In this document: positions 1 through 12,328 of the stretch, one piece after another
Position numbering within the stretch: the stretch's first letter is position 1
How the letters are laid out: each line of letters begins with the position of its first letter
Source: Symbiodinium sp. CCMP2592
Lineage: Eukaryota > Sar > Dinophyceae > Suessiales > Symbiodiniaceae
Assembly: GCA_905221615.1 (NCBI GenBank)
Contig: CAJNDT010000001.1
Span: 1,200,653-1,264,652, forward strand
Length of the DNA: 64,000 nucleotides
Direction: 5' to 3'
Made by a program: the position numbers and the translations under genes
Notes under the pieces: model-generated
What the model was told of the DNA's origin: nothing
The model's input: only the letters and a program-made list of their open reading frames with translations
Database searches by the model: none

Positions 1-1581
1 AAGCAACAAGAAGAAGAAGCGGCAAAAGAGGGAGGAAACGGAGCCTGGTCCCGCAAGCTCTGCTGAACCTTGGATGAAGTTGAAGATAGAGCCGGTCGGG
101 TGTCACAACTTGCAATACTTATTTCTATGTTTATCCAGCTGAGGATGCAGCAGCTGGTCTTCCTGCGGGTGGTCATGATGATCAGGCCGCAAATTTCAGT
201 GAATCATGATTTCTATTTTTGTGTGATCGAATCTGTCCTGTCCAGGCTACTATCTCGACTGAAGACAGCCAGCCTTTCTACGCCCGGGGTGTCTCCGCAG
301 AGGAACAGAAGGTGCAAGAGGTCTTGGAGGTACATGATGAGTGGAGTGATATCCATGTGCATGTTGCATGAGCATAGCTGTGATTCGATGAGTGGTTTCG
401 AATTCTGCGATCCCTGGAGGATAACGACCGGATCCCCTTGCCGAATATCCCGTGGTCTTTGTTGAGGCCTGCGCGAGATTCTGGTGATGCTTTGGTGAAA
501 GATGTGGAAAAGCAGCTTGGCCCTTTGAACCCCGAGCTCCTGAAGGCTGTCTTGCAACCTGAGAGGGGGTATGATCTCTGCAATCATGCTGCGATTTTCT
601 TTTGGGTGATTTAAACGAATATTAATTACACTTGATCCAGGTCCAGCGAACGCTGAGGAAGAATATAAGGGAAAATGAAGATGATGATGATGATGGTGCT
701 GAGAAGGAAGACAAGCCCAAGCGGGGCAAAGCTAAGCCCAAAGGAAAGGCCAAGGCGTCCAAGAAGGCCAAGGCTAAGCCAAAATCAAAAAGCAAGCCAG
801 AGTGCGAGATTGAGCGCAGCAAAGATGATGATGTCCTGAGTGATGCCATGGAGTTGGAAAAGGAGGAGGAGTGCGAGCAGGAGAAGCTGAAAAGGGAAGA
901 GGAGGATGCCGATGGGAAAAAGGTGAAGAAGGCAAAAGGCAAAAGGATTAGAAGCAAAGCCAAGCAGGCCACCAAGGATGATGATCAGGAGGATAAGCCG
1001 GCCAAGCCTGTGAAGCGACGGCTGGACTTCGATGCAGAGCCGGAGGGAAGCGCATGCGCCGAAGATGGGGCCCAGGTGCATGAAGTGTGTCTTGATGTAG
1101 ATGTGAGAAATGGTAGTATAGTAGATGGCACCGCTCTGCAGGCCCACCTTTGGGAGAGTTTGGACGAAGCTGCCCAGCCGGAGGAGACACCGGTGCAAGA
1201 AACAAGAAAGAAAAAGAAAAAAACCAAGAAAGCCAAGGCAGCAGAGAAGAAAAAGGAGAATAAGAAGCATGCAACCCCGGACAAGGAGAAGCCAGCTCCG
1301 CAAAGCGACCATGAGGATGAGGCCAGGGCCTTGAACATACCATATATCGTATATATTATTATAGCATGATCTTATTATCACAACCATATATATATATCTA
1401 TATAATTAGCAAATGTGATACATATATATATATATATATATATGCATGGGCACATACACACATGTAAGCATACGTGCACATACCCCAGGGTTGAACACAT
1501 AGAATTATATAACTATATAAATAGTTATAATATTATTACAAGCTTTCGCTGCTGTTCTGTTTCTCTCTCTCTCTCTCCGTC

Positions 1582-1616
<35 letters not shown>

Positions 1617-1641
1617 GTCACTCAGTCACTTTCTCTCTCTC

Positions 1642-1707
<66 letters not shown>

Positions 1708-2738
1708 ACTCCCTCTCTCAGTGGTCGTGAGCTCCTGATTTATTATCCAAGACCCTTGCGAGGAGGCAAAGACACCGCCGCCACTGGCAGTGCCGGCGCA
1801 CTGCTACCGGCAGACCGGATGGACGCCGCATCTGAGCAGGCCCAAAGCCAAAGCTAGAAAGAACAAGCCGGTTTACGACGACAACAACCCCAAGCCTCAG
1901 TGGAAAGTCAAGGCAGACGTGTGCTTCTGAGCTTGTGCAAACTGTGCCTGTTCAGTGCATGTCTTGCAGAAGGAAGTCGAATTCAACTAAGGAGGCAAAA
2001 GAGGTTTCGCTCAGAGACCTTCGACAGCTTCGGATCCTTGACACCTCGATGCAGATGCCTATGGATTGCAAGGAAATATCGCGACTAGCCGGAATTGCGA
2101 CACAAACCTCACGCACACAGAGACACACGATGTCTATATATCTCTCATTAGCCACGGTTTCACCCGAGGTCCTTTACCCTTGCCCCGGGCCCCAGAGTGC
2201 TCGAGAATGATGATGGCCTGGGCATCAGCACGATCGGCGTGTTGCACCTTGGCTGTGTTGGTCAACCATGTCTCCGATCGGTGAGAGCATCATTACTCGA
2301 TATTGGCCCAGGTTAAATGGAGCCTTCTACGTGTCTCCTGTTACGAAGCAAAGATTGCAAGACGTGAACAAGTACCGAAAAGATGGTGAAGAAATTGAGG
2401 CAGGTTGTACCCAATAACTGGTGATAAGTATTTATTGGTAACCCTAATTAATTCTAAACCCCCCTGAACCCTTAAACCAAATAGTTATATTTTCATAGTC
2501 ACAGATAATGAATTCCAGGCCAACAAAAAGTTTGGTGTGCACATCTCCTGGGAGAAGGGCAACCTAGGTGATGCGCAGGAGAAGTATCCCGGCTGCAGGT
2601 AGGGTGAATAGCATGTTCCTGATGAAACCTATGACCGAATGATTCATGACTGCTACTATCATTCAGGTATCGCTTGGCCAAGAAAGTTGCAGGATGGCTT
2701 CGGGCATACTGGCCTTTGCCGACGGCGAAGCGTGGCAA
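1..2738 (+). CDS. Gene X1, 5' part: lysine-rich multi-exon protein (partial)
   Basis: Not recognised by name. Likely exons are about 2-94, 139-199, 246-329, 393-568, 641-1320, 1763-1918, 1956-2090, 2240-2403, 2505-2598 and 2667-2738. The last three join in consistent phase (donors at 2404, 2599 and 2739; acceptors at 2504 and 2666), which is good evidence for a real gene. The 641-1320 exon is very rich in Lys, Ala and Glu/Asp (KAKPK-type runs), suggesting a disordered, probably nuclear, nucleic-acid-associating segment. The 1763-1918 exon is exactly 52 codons and reads from EAKTPPPLAV to WKVKAD. The 2505-2738 exons encode a basic, Trp-containing stretch with GVHISWEKGNLGD and AGWLRAYWPLPTAKRGK. 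The start codon lies outside the window. It is probably the N-terminal half of the gene ending at 6144, because its position matches the lysine-rich exon of X2, but no continuous splice path through 2.74-4.59 kb could be established; it could be a separate gene. Confidence 0.6.
1558..1705. repeat. (CT)n microsatellite inside an X1 intron
   Basis: About 150 bp of nearly pure CT dinucleotides with a few interruptions, between the lysine-rich exon and the exon at 1763. The open frame running through it (VSLSLSLS) is a product of the repeat. Confidence 0.95.
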
Positions 2739-2739
2739 G

Positions 2740-4179
2740 TGACCCGCACATGGACAGTTTTAAACTTATCCATAGTGCACACGAGCTCGCTGTGTTTGTT
2801 TCCTATATTCTATTTAAATATGTATTCACATAATGATGCCTAATTAATTAATCCTCCACAATTTACTTGCTTGCTACTTGGGGACCCGACACAGCGGGCT
2901 ACTTCGACCCTGTTTAATTTGAGAGTTCTGGGGGAGAGCGAATCTTGCAGTACTCGCGAGATGTGAAAGGTTCGAGGATCGGATCTCGAGACTTTAGCAT
3001 TGGTTGTGTGCTGGCATGTGTCATCGTAGCTTCTGAAGTTTGGGCCCAGTGTGAATGCATTATGAAGACTACACGTGTACATGAGTACTTGTGCAGAAGA
3101 CCTGCCATCGGACCCCGTTCCCAATTTCGAAATCCAAATTCGCCATGTTTCCGTGGCAGCGCAATCCGCTGGCCCTGTCAGCAACCGCCTCTGCTCTCCT
3201 TATACTGATGGGGGCACACGATGCTTTGTGCAGGGCTCAGGTTCCGAATTAGAAAACCATGTGATCAGGAGAATGTCGTGTTAAATTCGCTTCCAATTTC
3301 AGGATACACGTGGCTGATTATGTGGCTCAGAATTCTCCGCCTCTCATGAGCTCTCGAGTCCTACTCTCAGGTTCCTCTTGGGTCTGTCCCAGCCATGTCC
3401 CAATTCACCCCACTGCCCAGGACAACAGCCACTACGACATGTTCTCTGGGTCTCGCAACATGCAGCGGCAGTATTGTGCCGTGGCTGCAATGTAGTTAGC
3501 ATAGTACAGGGAAAAGCATATGATGTGTATGTACCGCTGAGGCTTGGCTGGGCTACGCAGGCCACTCATCAAGCAAATTATGGTTGTGCATGTGCATGCG
3601 TGCATATATCTGTGTAGTCGTTTTAAAGAATTATAAGAAGAATATTAATTATATTATATATATTGATATATTATATATATTATGTACACATATATGCTAT
3701 CAGAAGATATATATATATACATATATATATATGACTATGAGGAGGGCTGGGGCTTGAGGGGGGAGGGGTCGGTACGCATTGGTAAACCAGAGGCCTCCCA
3801 TGAATTGCCATGCACACCACTTGGCAGATTGCCCGCAAAGAACACCGACTCCCGAGCCCCAGCAGGCGCGATAGCCCATTGCCCTGCTGTCAAACACCCC
3901 GGGCCGGGTGCGTTGGCCAAAGGCTCGGTGTCGGCACAGTGTGACAAATGGCTGCCCCAGACCCGGCCAACAGTCTGTGCGTGATCGGTGAGAATGGCCC
4001 GCACCGAATTCGACGCTTGGTAAGGCATGTGGATGCTGAAAGGCCCTTGGTTGGTTCGTTTGTTTGGTGGGTTGCTTGGCTGCCTGGCTGGTTGTTTGCA
4101 ACCTTGGTTGGTTGGTCGGTGGGTTGGGTGTTGGGTGGTGGGTGGCTGGCTGGCGCTATACGTATATAAGTGTGTCTGT

Positions 4180-4210
<31 letters not shown>

Positions 4211-4588
4211 GCTACATACACATCTATATATATATATATATATACAATATGTATATACATATATATATAGAGAGTTATAATAATATAATAATAATAATAG
4301 CAATAATGCATGTCATGATGCTCCCATCAACTGCAACCAGCTTGCAATGCGGCTTTGGCTTTGGCTGTACTGCAGCCTCACAATGCAACTGAATGCAACT
4401 GAGTGATTACATGGACTATGTCAGTCGGCCAGAAGATGATCTCTGCAGCACGTTCCTTGCCTAATATAGGCGATTATCTCAAAGCCCCCAGGCCCAACAA
4501 TCCACACGACCCTGTATTGAAGTACTTCCGATGAACCCTGTGTGATCCGAGGACTGGGTTTATCTCAGCTGTTCGAGGAATTCTGAAA
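2740..4588. other. Mostly non-coding interval within X1
   Basis: No convincing long exon. A short coding-like stretch follows an acceptor at about 3420 and reads DNSHYDMFSGSRNMQRQY up to a stop near 3495. (TA)n tracts lie at 3655-3735 and 4180-4270, with a GGTT-rich stretch (TTGGTTGGT-like) at 4045-4155. I see nothing else that can be assigned. Confidence 0.4.
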
Positions 4589-5665
4589 TTGGAGCCCATG
4601 GGACTGGCAACCATAGGACTTCCGTGTGGGTCCTTTGTGTGGATGAATGCAGCAACCTCAAAGCGATCTGAAAGTTCTCCTTTCGGTAACGAAGAGCTCC
4701 CATATGTGGCGGCTGCCAACAAGCTCCTTGGATTATTTGGCTGGTTCAACATTCCTATGTGTGGGGGGCACAGCTCAGGATTTCAGCTCGGGTATGCTTG
4801 TTGATCCTCCTGCTGACGGCTCGACAATCCTTCTTCATGCTCGAGCAGCCTTCGTCCTCGAAACTCGAACATGTGCCCTACTTTCAGCACATGATGAACG
4901 TCGTGTCCGCGACTGTGAAAGTTCACAAGGTCTCCTTGTCAGGGGCTTATAGTTGGATTCCAAGTCTGTCGTTGGTCATGTGAATATCAGCCTCACATTT
5001 GGGATTCTGTCAATTGGACTGAGCTGGATGGGGACCTACGGCCACTTCAGTTGCAAGCGCTCACTGGCCTACAGCAACTTGTGCCTGGCTTTCAAGCTAT
5101 CTATAGGATACTTGCAAGGCTGCTCATAAAAAACCAGCGGCTGCTGAGGCATTTCATTCCCAGTTTGGCCAAAAGACTTTCGATGGTGCGCCGGCGACGT
5201 TTGGGGCTTTCCTCGGATGGGGTTGTCACACGCAGGAAGGTTGGAGGAAAAACTGCTGTGCTGCGTGGCTACAATTAATTCTAGGGTTTTCGGAGTCATC
5301 ATTATATATATATATATATGATCAGTTGTCCTTCAATGTGAGGACTGGTGACAAGAAACTCAAGAGCACGCAGGAGTACCCGCAAAGATTTTGCAGAAAG
5401 GTATTCAAGTTGCACATGAAGTCTCGTGATGCTTGGTTGCGCAATTCATGTATGTACTGGGAACGTGAATCGAGAACCAATCGTACAGTGAACCTGCTAA
5501 GGACCGAAATGCGAGGCTCATTAAGCAGAAGATGACTGCGGGGTTGCTGAAACTTGCAAAGCAAGAAAAGGCTACTCGGCTGTGAATAGCACCCCACACC
5601 CAAATGCGACAGTTCAACCAAAGGCCCAAAGATTATACAAGGTGTCATGCTAGTTTTCTCTTATT

Positions 5666-5702
<37 letters not shown>

Positions 5703-6144
5703 TATATAGATATAGTACAATATTTGTTCAATAATAATATAATAGTAAACATATGAATATATATATATATATACATATATTTGATCTAAGATTCTGGTCG
5801 ATCATTATATATTATATACTTAAAGTCAAAACCCAGGGGACCCGTAACCCGAAGGCTTGAAACTGCAAACCCGAACCATCCGATCCTCTCCCTTGGCTCT
5901 TCGGCTTGGGGTTTGTGGTTGGGGCTTGGATTTGGAAAGTATTATGGGCTCCGTGCTTCGAAGATAGGGCTTCTGGGTCTGAGGCTTTGGACTAATATAA
6001 TATTGTAATTTATATTCATGGGTTCCTACTTGTGCCCAGGTTGCACCGCCATTGGATTGGCAGCACGCAGCCGTGGAAGATCTGATGCAGTTCCTCAGAG
6101 CTGAACAAGCAGCTGGGAATTACGAACCGTTATTGCCTCTGTGA
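4589..6144 (+). CDS. Gene X1, 3' part: paralogue of X2 (dinoflagellate family of unknown function)
   Basis: Exons at about 4589-4780, 4795-4920, 5023-5100, 5322-5400, 5480-5581 and 6040-6144; the stop is TGA at 6142-6144. The order of motifs matches X2: a C-x-S-F-x3-N-x2-T-S-x-R-S segment followed by G-N-x3-P-x-V-x2-A-N (near 4630-4735), then MLEQPSSSKLEHVPYFQHM (near 4835-4890), then WMGTYGHFSCK (near 5025), then EYPQRF (near 5380), then a basic stretch ARLIKQKM, and a last exon with EDLMQFLRAEQ. The EQP motif and the order of blocks agree with what I remember of a large Symbiodinium family, some members of which begin with an F-x-E-F-x-A-G-x-G segment like the SAM-binding loop of DNA cytosine methyltransferases. 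That segment was not found in X1. Function is unknown. Confidence 0.6.
5660..6030. repeat. AT-rich intron with (TA)n tracts
   Basis: (TA)n at 5668-5710 and 5755-5780 and general AT richness, lying between the exon ending at 5581 and the last X1 exon. A small additional exon could be hidden here, because the phases of the flanking exons do not join directly. Confidence 0.7.
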
Positions 6145-6345
6145 TTATTATTAGGTTGCATATGTCTGTGCTGTGAATCTTTGCAGCTTGCAGCCAAGAA
6201 CCACCCACAATATTCAGGTGTATATTTCAACAGAGACGGCCCAATTCGGTTCGAAACCCAATTAATTGAAAGCCTGCGCTGTGTAGATGCACACACACAG
6301 ACACCCTGAGACTTCTGGTGCAAGGCCTCCAATTCACTCTAGAGT

Positions 6346-6440
6346 GACTGCGGCAGCATCCAATGGAAAAGTCTCAGCTGCTATCAAGGCTCCGCCGCAG
6401 GCCGCCACAGATCCAGCAGTTCCAATATATCCTTGGATCA
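6346..6440 (+). other. Unassigned coding-like stretch between X1 and Y1
   Basis: Open and codon-like, reading VTAAASNGKVSAAIKAPP and onward, ending at a TAG near 6443. It has no start codon, lies after the X1 stop, and could be a first exon of Y1, a relic, or chance. Low confidence. Confidence 0.25.
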
Positions 6441-6567
6441 CGTAGGAGTAGTCTGCAGGGTCGGTCTCTGTGGGAGGGTCCGTAGGGCTACTGGATGGGC
6501 AATGTATTTGAAACTGCTACAATCAAGTGATCATTTCAAAGCGTTTTTAGTTGATCTTGGGATGAAG

Positions 6568-6695
6568 GGGGTAGCGTGACTTTCGCGTGACTTTGGCGTG
6601 ACTCTTGCGTGACTCTCCGTAACTATAGTATACCAATAGTATTAGAGGAGCGTGACTCTCGCGTGACTCTAGCGTGACTCTGGCGTGACTCTCGG
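6568..6695. repeat. GCGTGACTCT minisatellite between X1 and Y1
   Basis: At least eight copies of an 11-12-bp unit (GCGTGACTCT plus one or two variable bases) in two clusters separated by about 30 bp of AT-richer sequence. It lies in the 700-bp interval upstream of Y1. A repeated short motif upstream of a gene could be a binding-site array, but nothing else supports that. Confidence 0.75.
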
Positions 6696-6859
6696 GGTAG
6701 GATCTGATCTGCTCCGGAAATCCACGTGTGGACAATGCTGCATGACAGTTCTCCTTCGTGTTCAAGCCATGGGCCCTCTCGTGATTGCATGGGTCTGAGC
6801 ATAATCTGTATCCCTGCCCCTACCATCTAGGCTACTTATGTATGTACAACACTTCGAAG

Positions 6860-8383
6860 ATGTCATCATCCATGGCCATGAATCCCAAGTCTATGCCTAC
6901 CGCTGACCGAGTGCACTGCTTGCTTTCTGCTTGTGAAGAACTGAAGAAGAGGGCTTTAAAAGGGACGGACTTGGAGGAGGAAAAGCCTGCAGAAGATCCC
7001 GAGCCAGCAAAGGATGCAGATGCAGCCCCCAAGAGCAAGCCAAAGCCAGTGAAGTGTGAAGCTGCAACCCCGAAACCACGTTTGTGCAAGCAGGAATACC
7101 GGAGCCCTGGGATTAGCAAAGCTGGAGTTGCTGATGTTCAGGAGGAGACGGCTCCCCCAGAGGCTACTTTGCCACCTACTTTGCCAACCAGCCCCATGGC
7201 CGAATCAATGCAGACCACCCCCAGCAGCCACCGAAAGCGCAAGCGCAGGGCAAGCAAGACTCCCAAGAAAACACCAGAAGCGGAGCCAGCCACTCCCAAA
7301 GACAAAGCAGCAGCAGAAGAGCCCAGTAGCAGGACTCCCAAAGCAGCACCAGAAGAGCCAAGCCGCAGGACTCCCAAAGCCAAGCAACCAGAAGAGCCAA
7401 GCCACAGGACTCCCAAAGCCAAGGCAGCAGAAGAGCCAAGCAGCAAGACTCCCAAGCAGAAGGTAGCAGAAGAGAAGCACACCGGGACTCCCAAAGAGAA
7501 TGCAGCAGAAGAGAAGCACACCGGGACTCCGAAACAGAAGAAGGCAGCAGAAGAGAAGCACACCGGGACTCCCAAAGAGAATGCAGCAGAAGAGAAGCAC
7601 ACCGGGACTCCGAAACAGAAGAAGGCAGCAGAAGAGAAGCACGGCGAGACCCCCAAGTCAACAACTCCTTGCAGTGGGAAGCGACGCAGAAGCGGATCCC
7701 CAGTCTCTCAGGCCTTTCTTTTTGTTGAAGCCATGTGCATCATCATTGTATAATTATATATATATATGACCATGTGCAGGGCCCAGCGTCCTCTTCGAAG
7801 CCGAAGAATTGGCTCCAAAGATCGGACACGGTGCCTTGGATGGCCACAATTATAGGTTATAAGGGTTTAAGGATTATTATCTTATAATTATAAGGGTTCA
7901 TAATTATAATTAGGGTTTATACAGTTTATAATATATAGGGTTTATAGTTGAGTCCTTGGGTTTAAGATTTATATTCTTAAGCTTATATGGGGTTAAGGAT
8001 TTGGGTTGATAATGGGTAGGGTTTAGGGTTCATGCAGTCCTAGGTAATTGAAATTAGGGTTTATAGCGTTCTTAAGGGTGAAGGGTTTATAAGGGCGCAG
8101 CCCGGAGCGAGTCAGCTGTCCTGGCGTGACGTTGCAAGCCAGTGGCTTTAAAGGGTTTAGAATAAGGGCTTGTTATAGGGTTGGGGGTTGAGTCCTTGGG
8201 TTTAAGGTTTATAGGGTTCATAATACGGCTCATAAGGGTTTAGGGCTTTATAACTGAGGATTCAATTATAGGGTTTAGGCTTGCGTACTATATACGCATA
8301 CATTCACACACACACAAACACACACACGCACGTGTATACCCATTATATATATGTATATATATATATATACGAATGTATATATA

Positions 8384-8419
<36 letters not shown>

Positions 8420-11400
8420 GTCATAATAACATATGACGTATTTAGATGTTACCTATCTACATATTTGTGTAATCATTATATCGTATATAAGAACAAACTT
8501 CAGACATACATACATGCATATACGTACACGTATATACCCTGAGGGATACACGCACATACAGTGTACATGTACATACATGAACACGTATACATAAACCTAT
8601 ACATATTATATATATAGGTATAGATATAGATATTATATACATGTATATATACATACATACATGCGTACACATATACACATGTACACACATACATGTACAT
8701 GCATGCATGCACAGACATACACACACACACGTAGATGCATACATACACATATACATACACGTATATACACACATGCATATACATACATAATATTTGATCC
8801 AAGCCCCTGCATAGGCCAACTCCATCGGCGCATGGTCAGTCAACAGCAGCGCCACCTGGACCAGTGATCGCAGCTACAGTGATGAGTGGGGCTGGGATTG
8901 GGATCAACCTAGCAACTCGTGGTCCTCGTGGTCCTACAATAGGGACTGGGGCTCTCGAGGATCCGGCTGGTCTTGGAGCTCTTGGGGAAATCCCTCAAAT
9001 GAAGCGAAGCCTAAGCCTGAAGATGCCGAAGCCAGCAGAGTTCAAAGTATCTTGCAACGTGGTCATACCGTGGACCAACTATCCATGGAAGAGCTGCAGT
9101 TGATTGTCAAACATGTGGATGCCGAGCAGCAGAAGAAAAAGGCAGGCGGCACGGCAGCTGCAGAGAATCCTGAGGCAGGTTGGTCCATGTGCAATACATA
9201 CTATACAGATTACGCGTATACGACTATATCCCTGTGTTCCAATATACTTGGCTAATTATATTGGCTGCTTAGTGTGTCCTTTATAAACTGTTGTAACTTC
9301 TGCTGCTGTACACAGGCAGCCGGGAAGAAAACAAATGAGAAGAAGCAAGATGAACAACATGAGGCGCAGGATGAGAAGCAGGAGGATGCAAAGGAGGAGG
9401 TAGAGGAGCAGGAGAAGGTGCCGGAGACGAAAGAGGAAAGGCGGAAGCGCTTGCATGCGAGGAACATGCGTTTTTACAGGTCGTTCGACTCTCCGAACTG
9501 TCCGAAAGAGATCAAGAAGCTCTCAAATAAAGCAAAAGGTGATAGCAGCAAGCGCAGCTTTCTTTTCGAGAGCTGGTTGACATCGGAAGAGTGCTGGATG
9601 AAGTCTTCGCTTCTTAAAAGACTGAGATCCAAGAACAGCAACGCCAAGCGTGGCCTTCGCCGATGGTTGACCAAGGCTGAAATGGAAGCCAAGTGGGGAA
9701 CAGAAGTTGCAGAAGCAATGATCGAATCGAAGGAGGCGGACGAGGAAAGGTCCCTCACTGAGATCCGGCCGCATCCGGAATTGCCGCATCGGGAGGACGG
9801 ATCATTTTGTAATGATCTGGGACACTCATGCAAGTTATTAGTAAACGATCACTCGATGTTCCATTTTCCTTTTACCCGTGCAGGACCTCAAACAATATCT
9901 TTGCTTGTGGGACTCGAGCGAAGAAGATGTGGATATGGAAGAGCTGGAATGCGTCTTCGAAGCCGGCCCAGAAGATTCGAGCTCCAGCGACTCGGATGAT
10001 TCGCGGCCCAAAAAGAAAAAGAAGGACAAGAAGAAGAAGGAGAAGAAAGCCAAGAAGGCAAAGAAGGACAAAGGCACCCCAAGCCCCAAAAAGCCCAAGG
10101 CAAAAGCCAAAGCGAAGGCCAAAGGAAAGGCGAAGGCGCAAGACAAGGTGGGGCAAGTAATTATGATGAAGGTTTTGGTTTCCTAGGAATATAGCGAGCC
10201 TTAAGCAGAATTTCGACGCTGTAGGTGCCGTATAGGGTTTGTAGGGTCTTGTCGGGCCCTAATTAATAAGCCCTACACCGTACTGCCGACGGAGGGCCTG
10301 CTATTATAGGGTCCCTTTAAGAGCTCCTTTAAGGGATCTATAGGGCTTATATTATATGGTTTAAAGAGAATTAGATGTAAGGGTTTATTCGGCATTAGGG
10401 CTTAGGTTTCTGGGGGCTTAGGGCTTTATATAGGGTTCGGTAGGAAGGAGAGAGGTAGTTCTGGGATTCCTTTAAAAGGGTTTCGGGTTTTATAAAGGGT
10501 TCAGGCTTTAAGATTTAGGATTTCTGGTTTGGGGTTTCGATTTAAGCAATAAGCGGAGGAAAGCTGCAGATGGGGAGTCCATATCTCGGCTCCTCACTCT
10601 GAATTACTCTACACCATAAAACTTCCCTAAACTCCATAAACCCTTCTACCCCTAAGACCTTTGTGCAGGAGATGACTGCGGAGGAGGAAGAGAAGAAAAA
10701 CCTGGCCGAGCGGAAGAACAAAGCCAACAAGGCTTCAATGCAATAGTGGCTATATAATTAGAGGTTCTTCTTAAGAATACTGTCGCACCTCTTTCTCTCT
10801 ATATGTATATACACATATATATATATATATATATATATTTATTTAATTATAATTCGCTTTTATATTTATGTATATATATATACATATATAGCGATCGCGA
10901 TAGAACCCTCTGCTACTGCAGGCCATAATCAAAGCCACGGAGAAGATCAAGATCGCAAGCAATCTTCGCAAAGAAGCGTCTGTGGAGGGGATGCCGCTTG
11001 CGTGGCATGAGAACCTAACTAGAATGTACGATCAGCAGCTCATGATGAAGCTAGTGTGCGAATATACTCATGACCAGGGGCGACCACTTGCTCGAAGCAA
11101 TGAAGCGCGATGTCGATGCAGAGGACCCGACGACAGCAATCAATGAGTATTATAGGGCCCCTTTTCACGGTGTGGTTTAATCTGGGGTTTCGTGCTCAAG
11201 TTGGCTTCACAGGGTGGTAGCTGTATAGGCTCGTCTTGGTTCAACTGTATATATGCAATCGTGCCACAGCCAGGCGAACAAAGTGCAAGCAGCCCGCGCA
11301 GTGCTGCAGACGGGTGTGGACACCGACGAGGCTGCCCATATGCCTGAGATACAGGGTGAGTGCTGCCCCGGGTTTAGCAATGATCTGTGTATTTGGATCA

Positions 11401-12024
11401 GGTATGAGGTCTCGCAGGTTGTTGTTGTACGTTTGTTGCTATATCATCCATATAATCATGTGTGCAGTGGTCTTGTATCGGCCATCCTCATCAGAATGAA
11501 TGTAACATCCCGAAACCCAGTATGCAATAGTATGCTTAAGGCTTTCATCCCCATGTCGCATGCAATTTCAGCAAATTAAAGCTTGAAGACTGTCATGCAG
11601 CCCTCGGCAGACACTTGCAATATTAAAGGGCAATTCTTCTAAGATTGAATTATATAGTTATAAGGGGTTTTAAAAATCCATAATTAGATGGCTTGTTGAG
11701 GAGGTATATAAATCAATAGCATAGGTCCACATTGCCTCTGCTATCCCCGAAGTCGGAATTTACCTGAACACCCCGTAGTTGCAACGGCAGACAACCTCCA
11801 AAATCCTTTATTTCCCAAGTTCTGCCCGGGCAGCTTCAAGCACACACACACACAACAAAAATGCCCGGAACCAAGCCGCCATACTTAAATGTCAGGTCGA
11901 TGATGACTCGATCGCAGCTTTGACGGCTGCTTGTGAACAGTTTGATGCGATCCACAAGAGTTTCCAGAGCCGCTCTAAGACCCCGAAAGGGGAGGCGAAG
12001 AGCAAAGCCGGCAAGAAGAAGTGA
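6860..12024 (+). CDS. Gene Y1: multi-exon basic protein with TPK repeats and a W/S-rich segment
   Basis: Not recognised by name. Start chosen at ATG 6860 (MSSSMAMNPK). Exons are about 6860-7702, 7780-7830, 8840-9174, 9316-9795, 9884-10147, 10669-10735, 10922-11055, 11078-11155, 11274-11355 and 11896-12024; the stop is TGA at 12022-12024. Exon 1 carries tandem EEKHTGTPK and SRTPKA units, like the S/TPKK DNA-binding motifs of histone H1 tails. The 8840 exon has a WSSWSYNRDWGS-type Trp/Ser segment followed by SMEELQLIVKHVDAEQQ. The 9316 exon encodes a folded-looking domain (MRFYRSFDSPNCP, then SWLTSEECW, then LTKAEMEAKWG). The 9884 exon ends in a long KKKKKDKKKKEKK basic tail and the last exon is helical. 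Phase 0 is kept across 9795/9884 only with a GA donor and across 9174/9316 only with a GC donor. Probably nuclear; the domain order resembles Y2. The 7830-8840 join is unresolved. Confidence 0.72.
7499..7660 (+). repeat. 81-bp in-frame tandem repeat in Y1 exon 1
   Basis: An 81-bp (27-codon) unit beginning at 7499 recurs at 7580 essentially unchanged at nucleotide level. Each unit holds two AEEKHTGTPK-type half units. The near identity indicates recent expansion by slippage or unequal exchange while keeping the frame. Confidence 0.85.
7855..8285. repeat. Degenerate telomere-like (GGGTTTA)n tract in a Y1 intron
   Basis: Many scattered GGGTTTA/GGGTTAT variants, with short unrelated insertions, in TTTAGGG orientation on the + strand. 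No exon was identified within it. Confidence 0.8.
8286..8795. repeat. (CA)n, (TA)n and (CATA)n compound microsatellite in a Y1 intron
   Basis: Compound simple repeat of ACACAC, TATATA, CTCTCT and ACATACATG-type units. All reading frames across it are low-complexity ([11 protein letters not shown]) and are not proteins. Confidence 0.95.
10195..10545. repeat. Degenerate telomere-like and CTTTAAGGG-type repeats in a Y1 intron
   Basis: The intron after the 10147 donor contains GGGTTTA variants and a short stretch of the CCTTTAAGGGATCTATAGGG minisatellite family, which forms a tandem array at 34.36 kb. Confidence 0.7.
10800..10890. repeat. (TA)n intronic tract in Y1
   Basis: TATATA-rich intron sequence directly before the acceptor at 10921. 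Confidence 0.9.
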
Positions 12025-12328
12025 GCCATATTATGCATCATACGTGGTTCATCGTTCTAGATGCATGCTGCATTCGTTGATCCGATATATAAGCTGTTGT
12101 AGTGTATTATGCTCAAGATGCTTGCTGGCGGATTTTGATCACGATCGAAGCCAGGGATAACCTTGGCCTTTTGCACATGTGCCTGCAACAAACTGGCCCC
12201 CGAAAGTTATATCTAGCTGCCGTGTAGGCCCGTGTAGGCGTAGACGTGGCCATGACTATATTAGCGAGGCTCCAGGCTGCATGTGTCATTTGGTTCTGGC
12301 CTTCTACATTAATTATATAATATTCTTA

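Noticed and set aside
1415-1738. Open frame rich in Ser/Leu
   Set aside because: Translation of the (CT)n microsatellite in an X1 intron.
7138-7664. Three - strand frames rich in Cys/Phe/Leu opposite Y1 exon 1
   Set aside because: Antisense shadows of the repetitive TPK-coding region.
8351-8867. Tyr/Ile/Cys-rich frames here and in similar tracts (33.1-33.6, 46.3, 48.3, 52.0, 54.1 and 56.0 kb)
   Set aside because: Translations of TATATA/TGTATG simple repeats.
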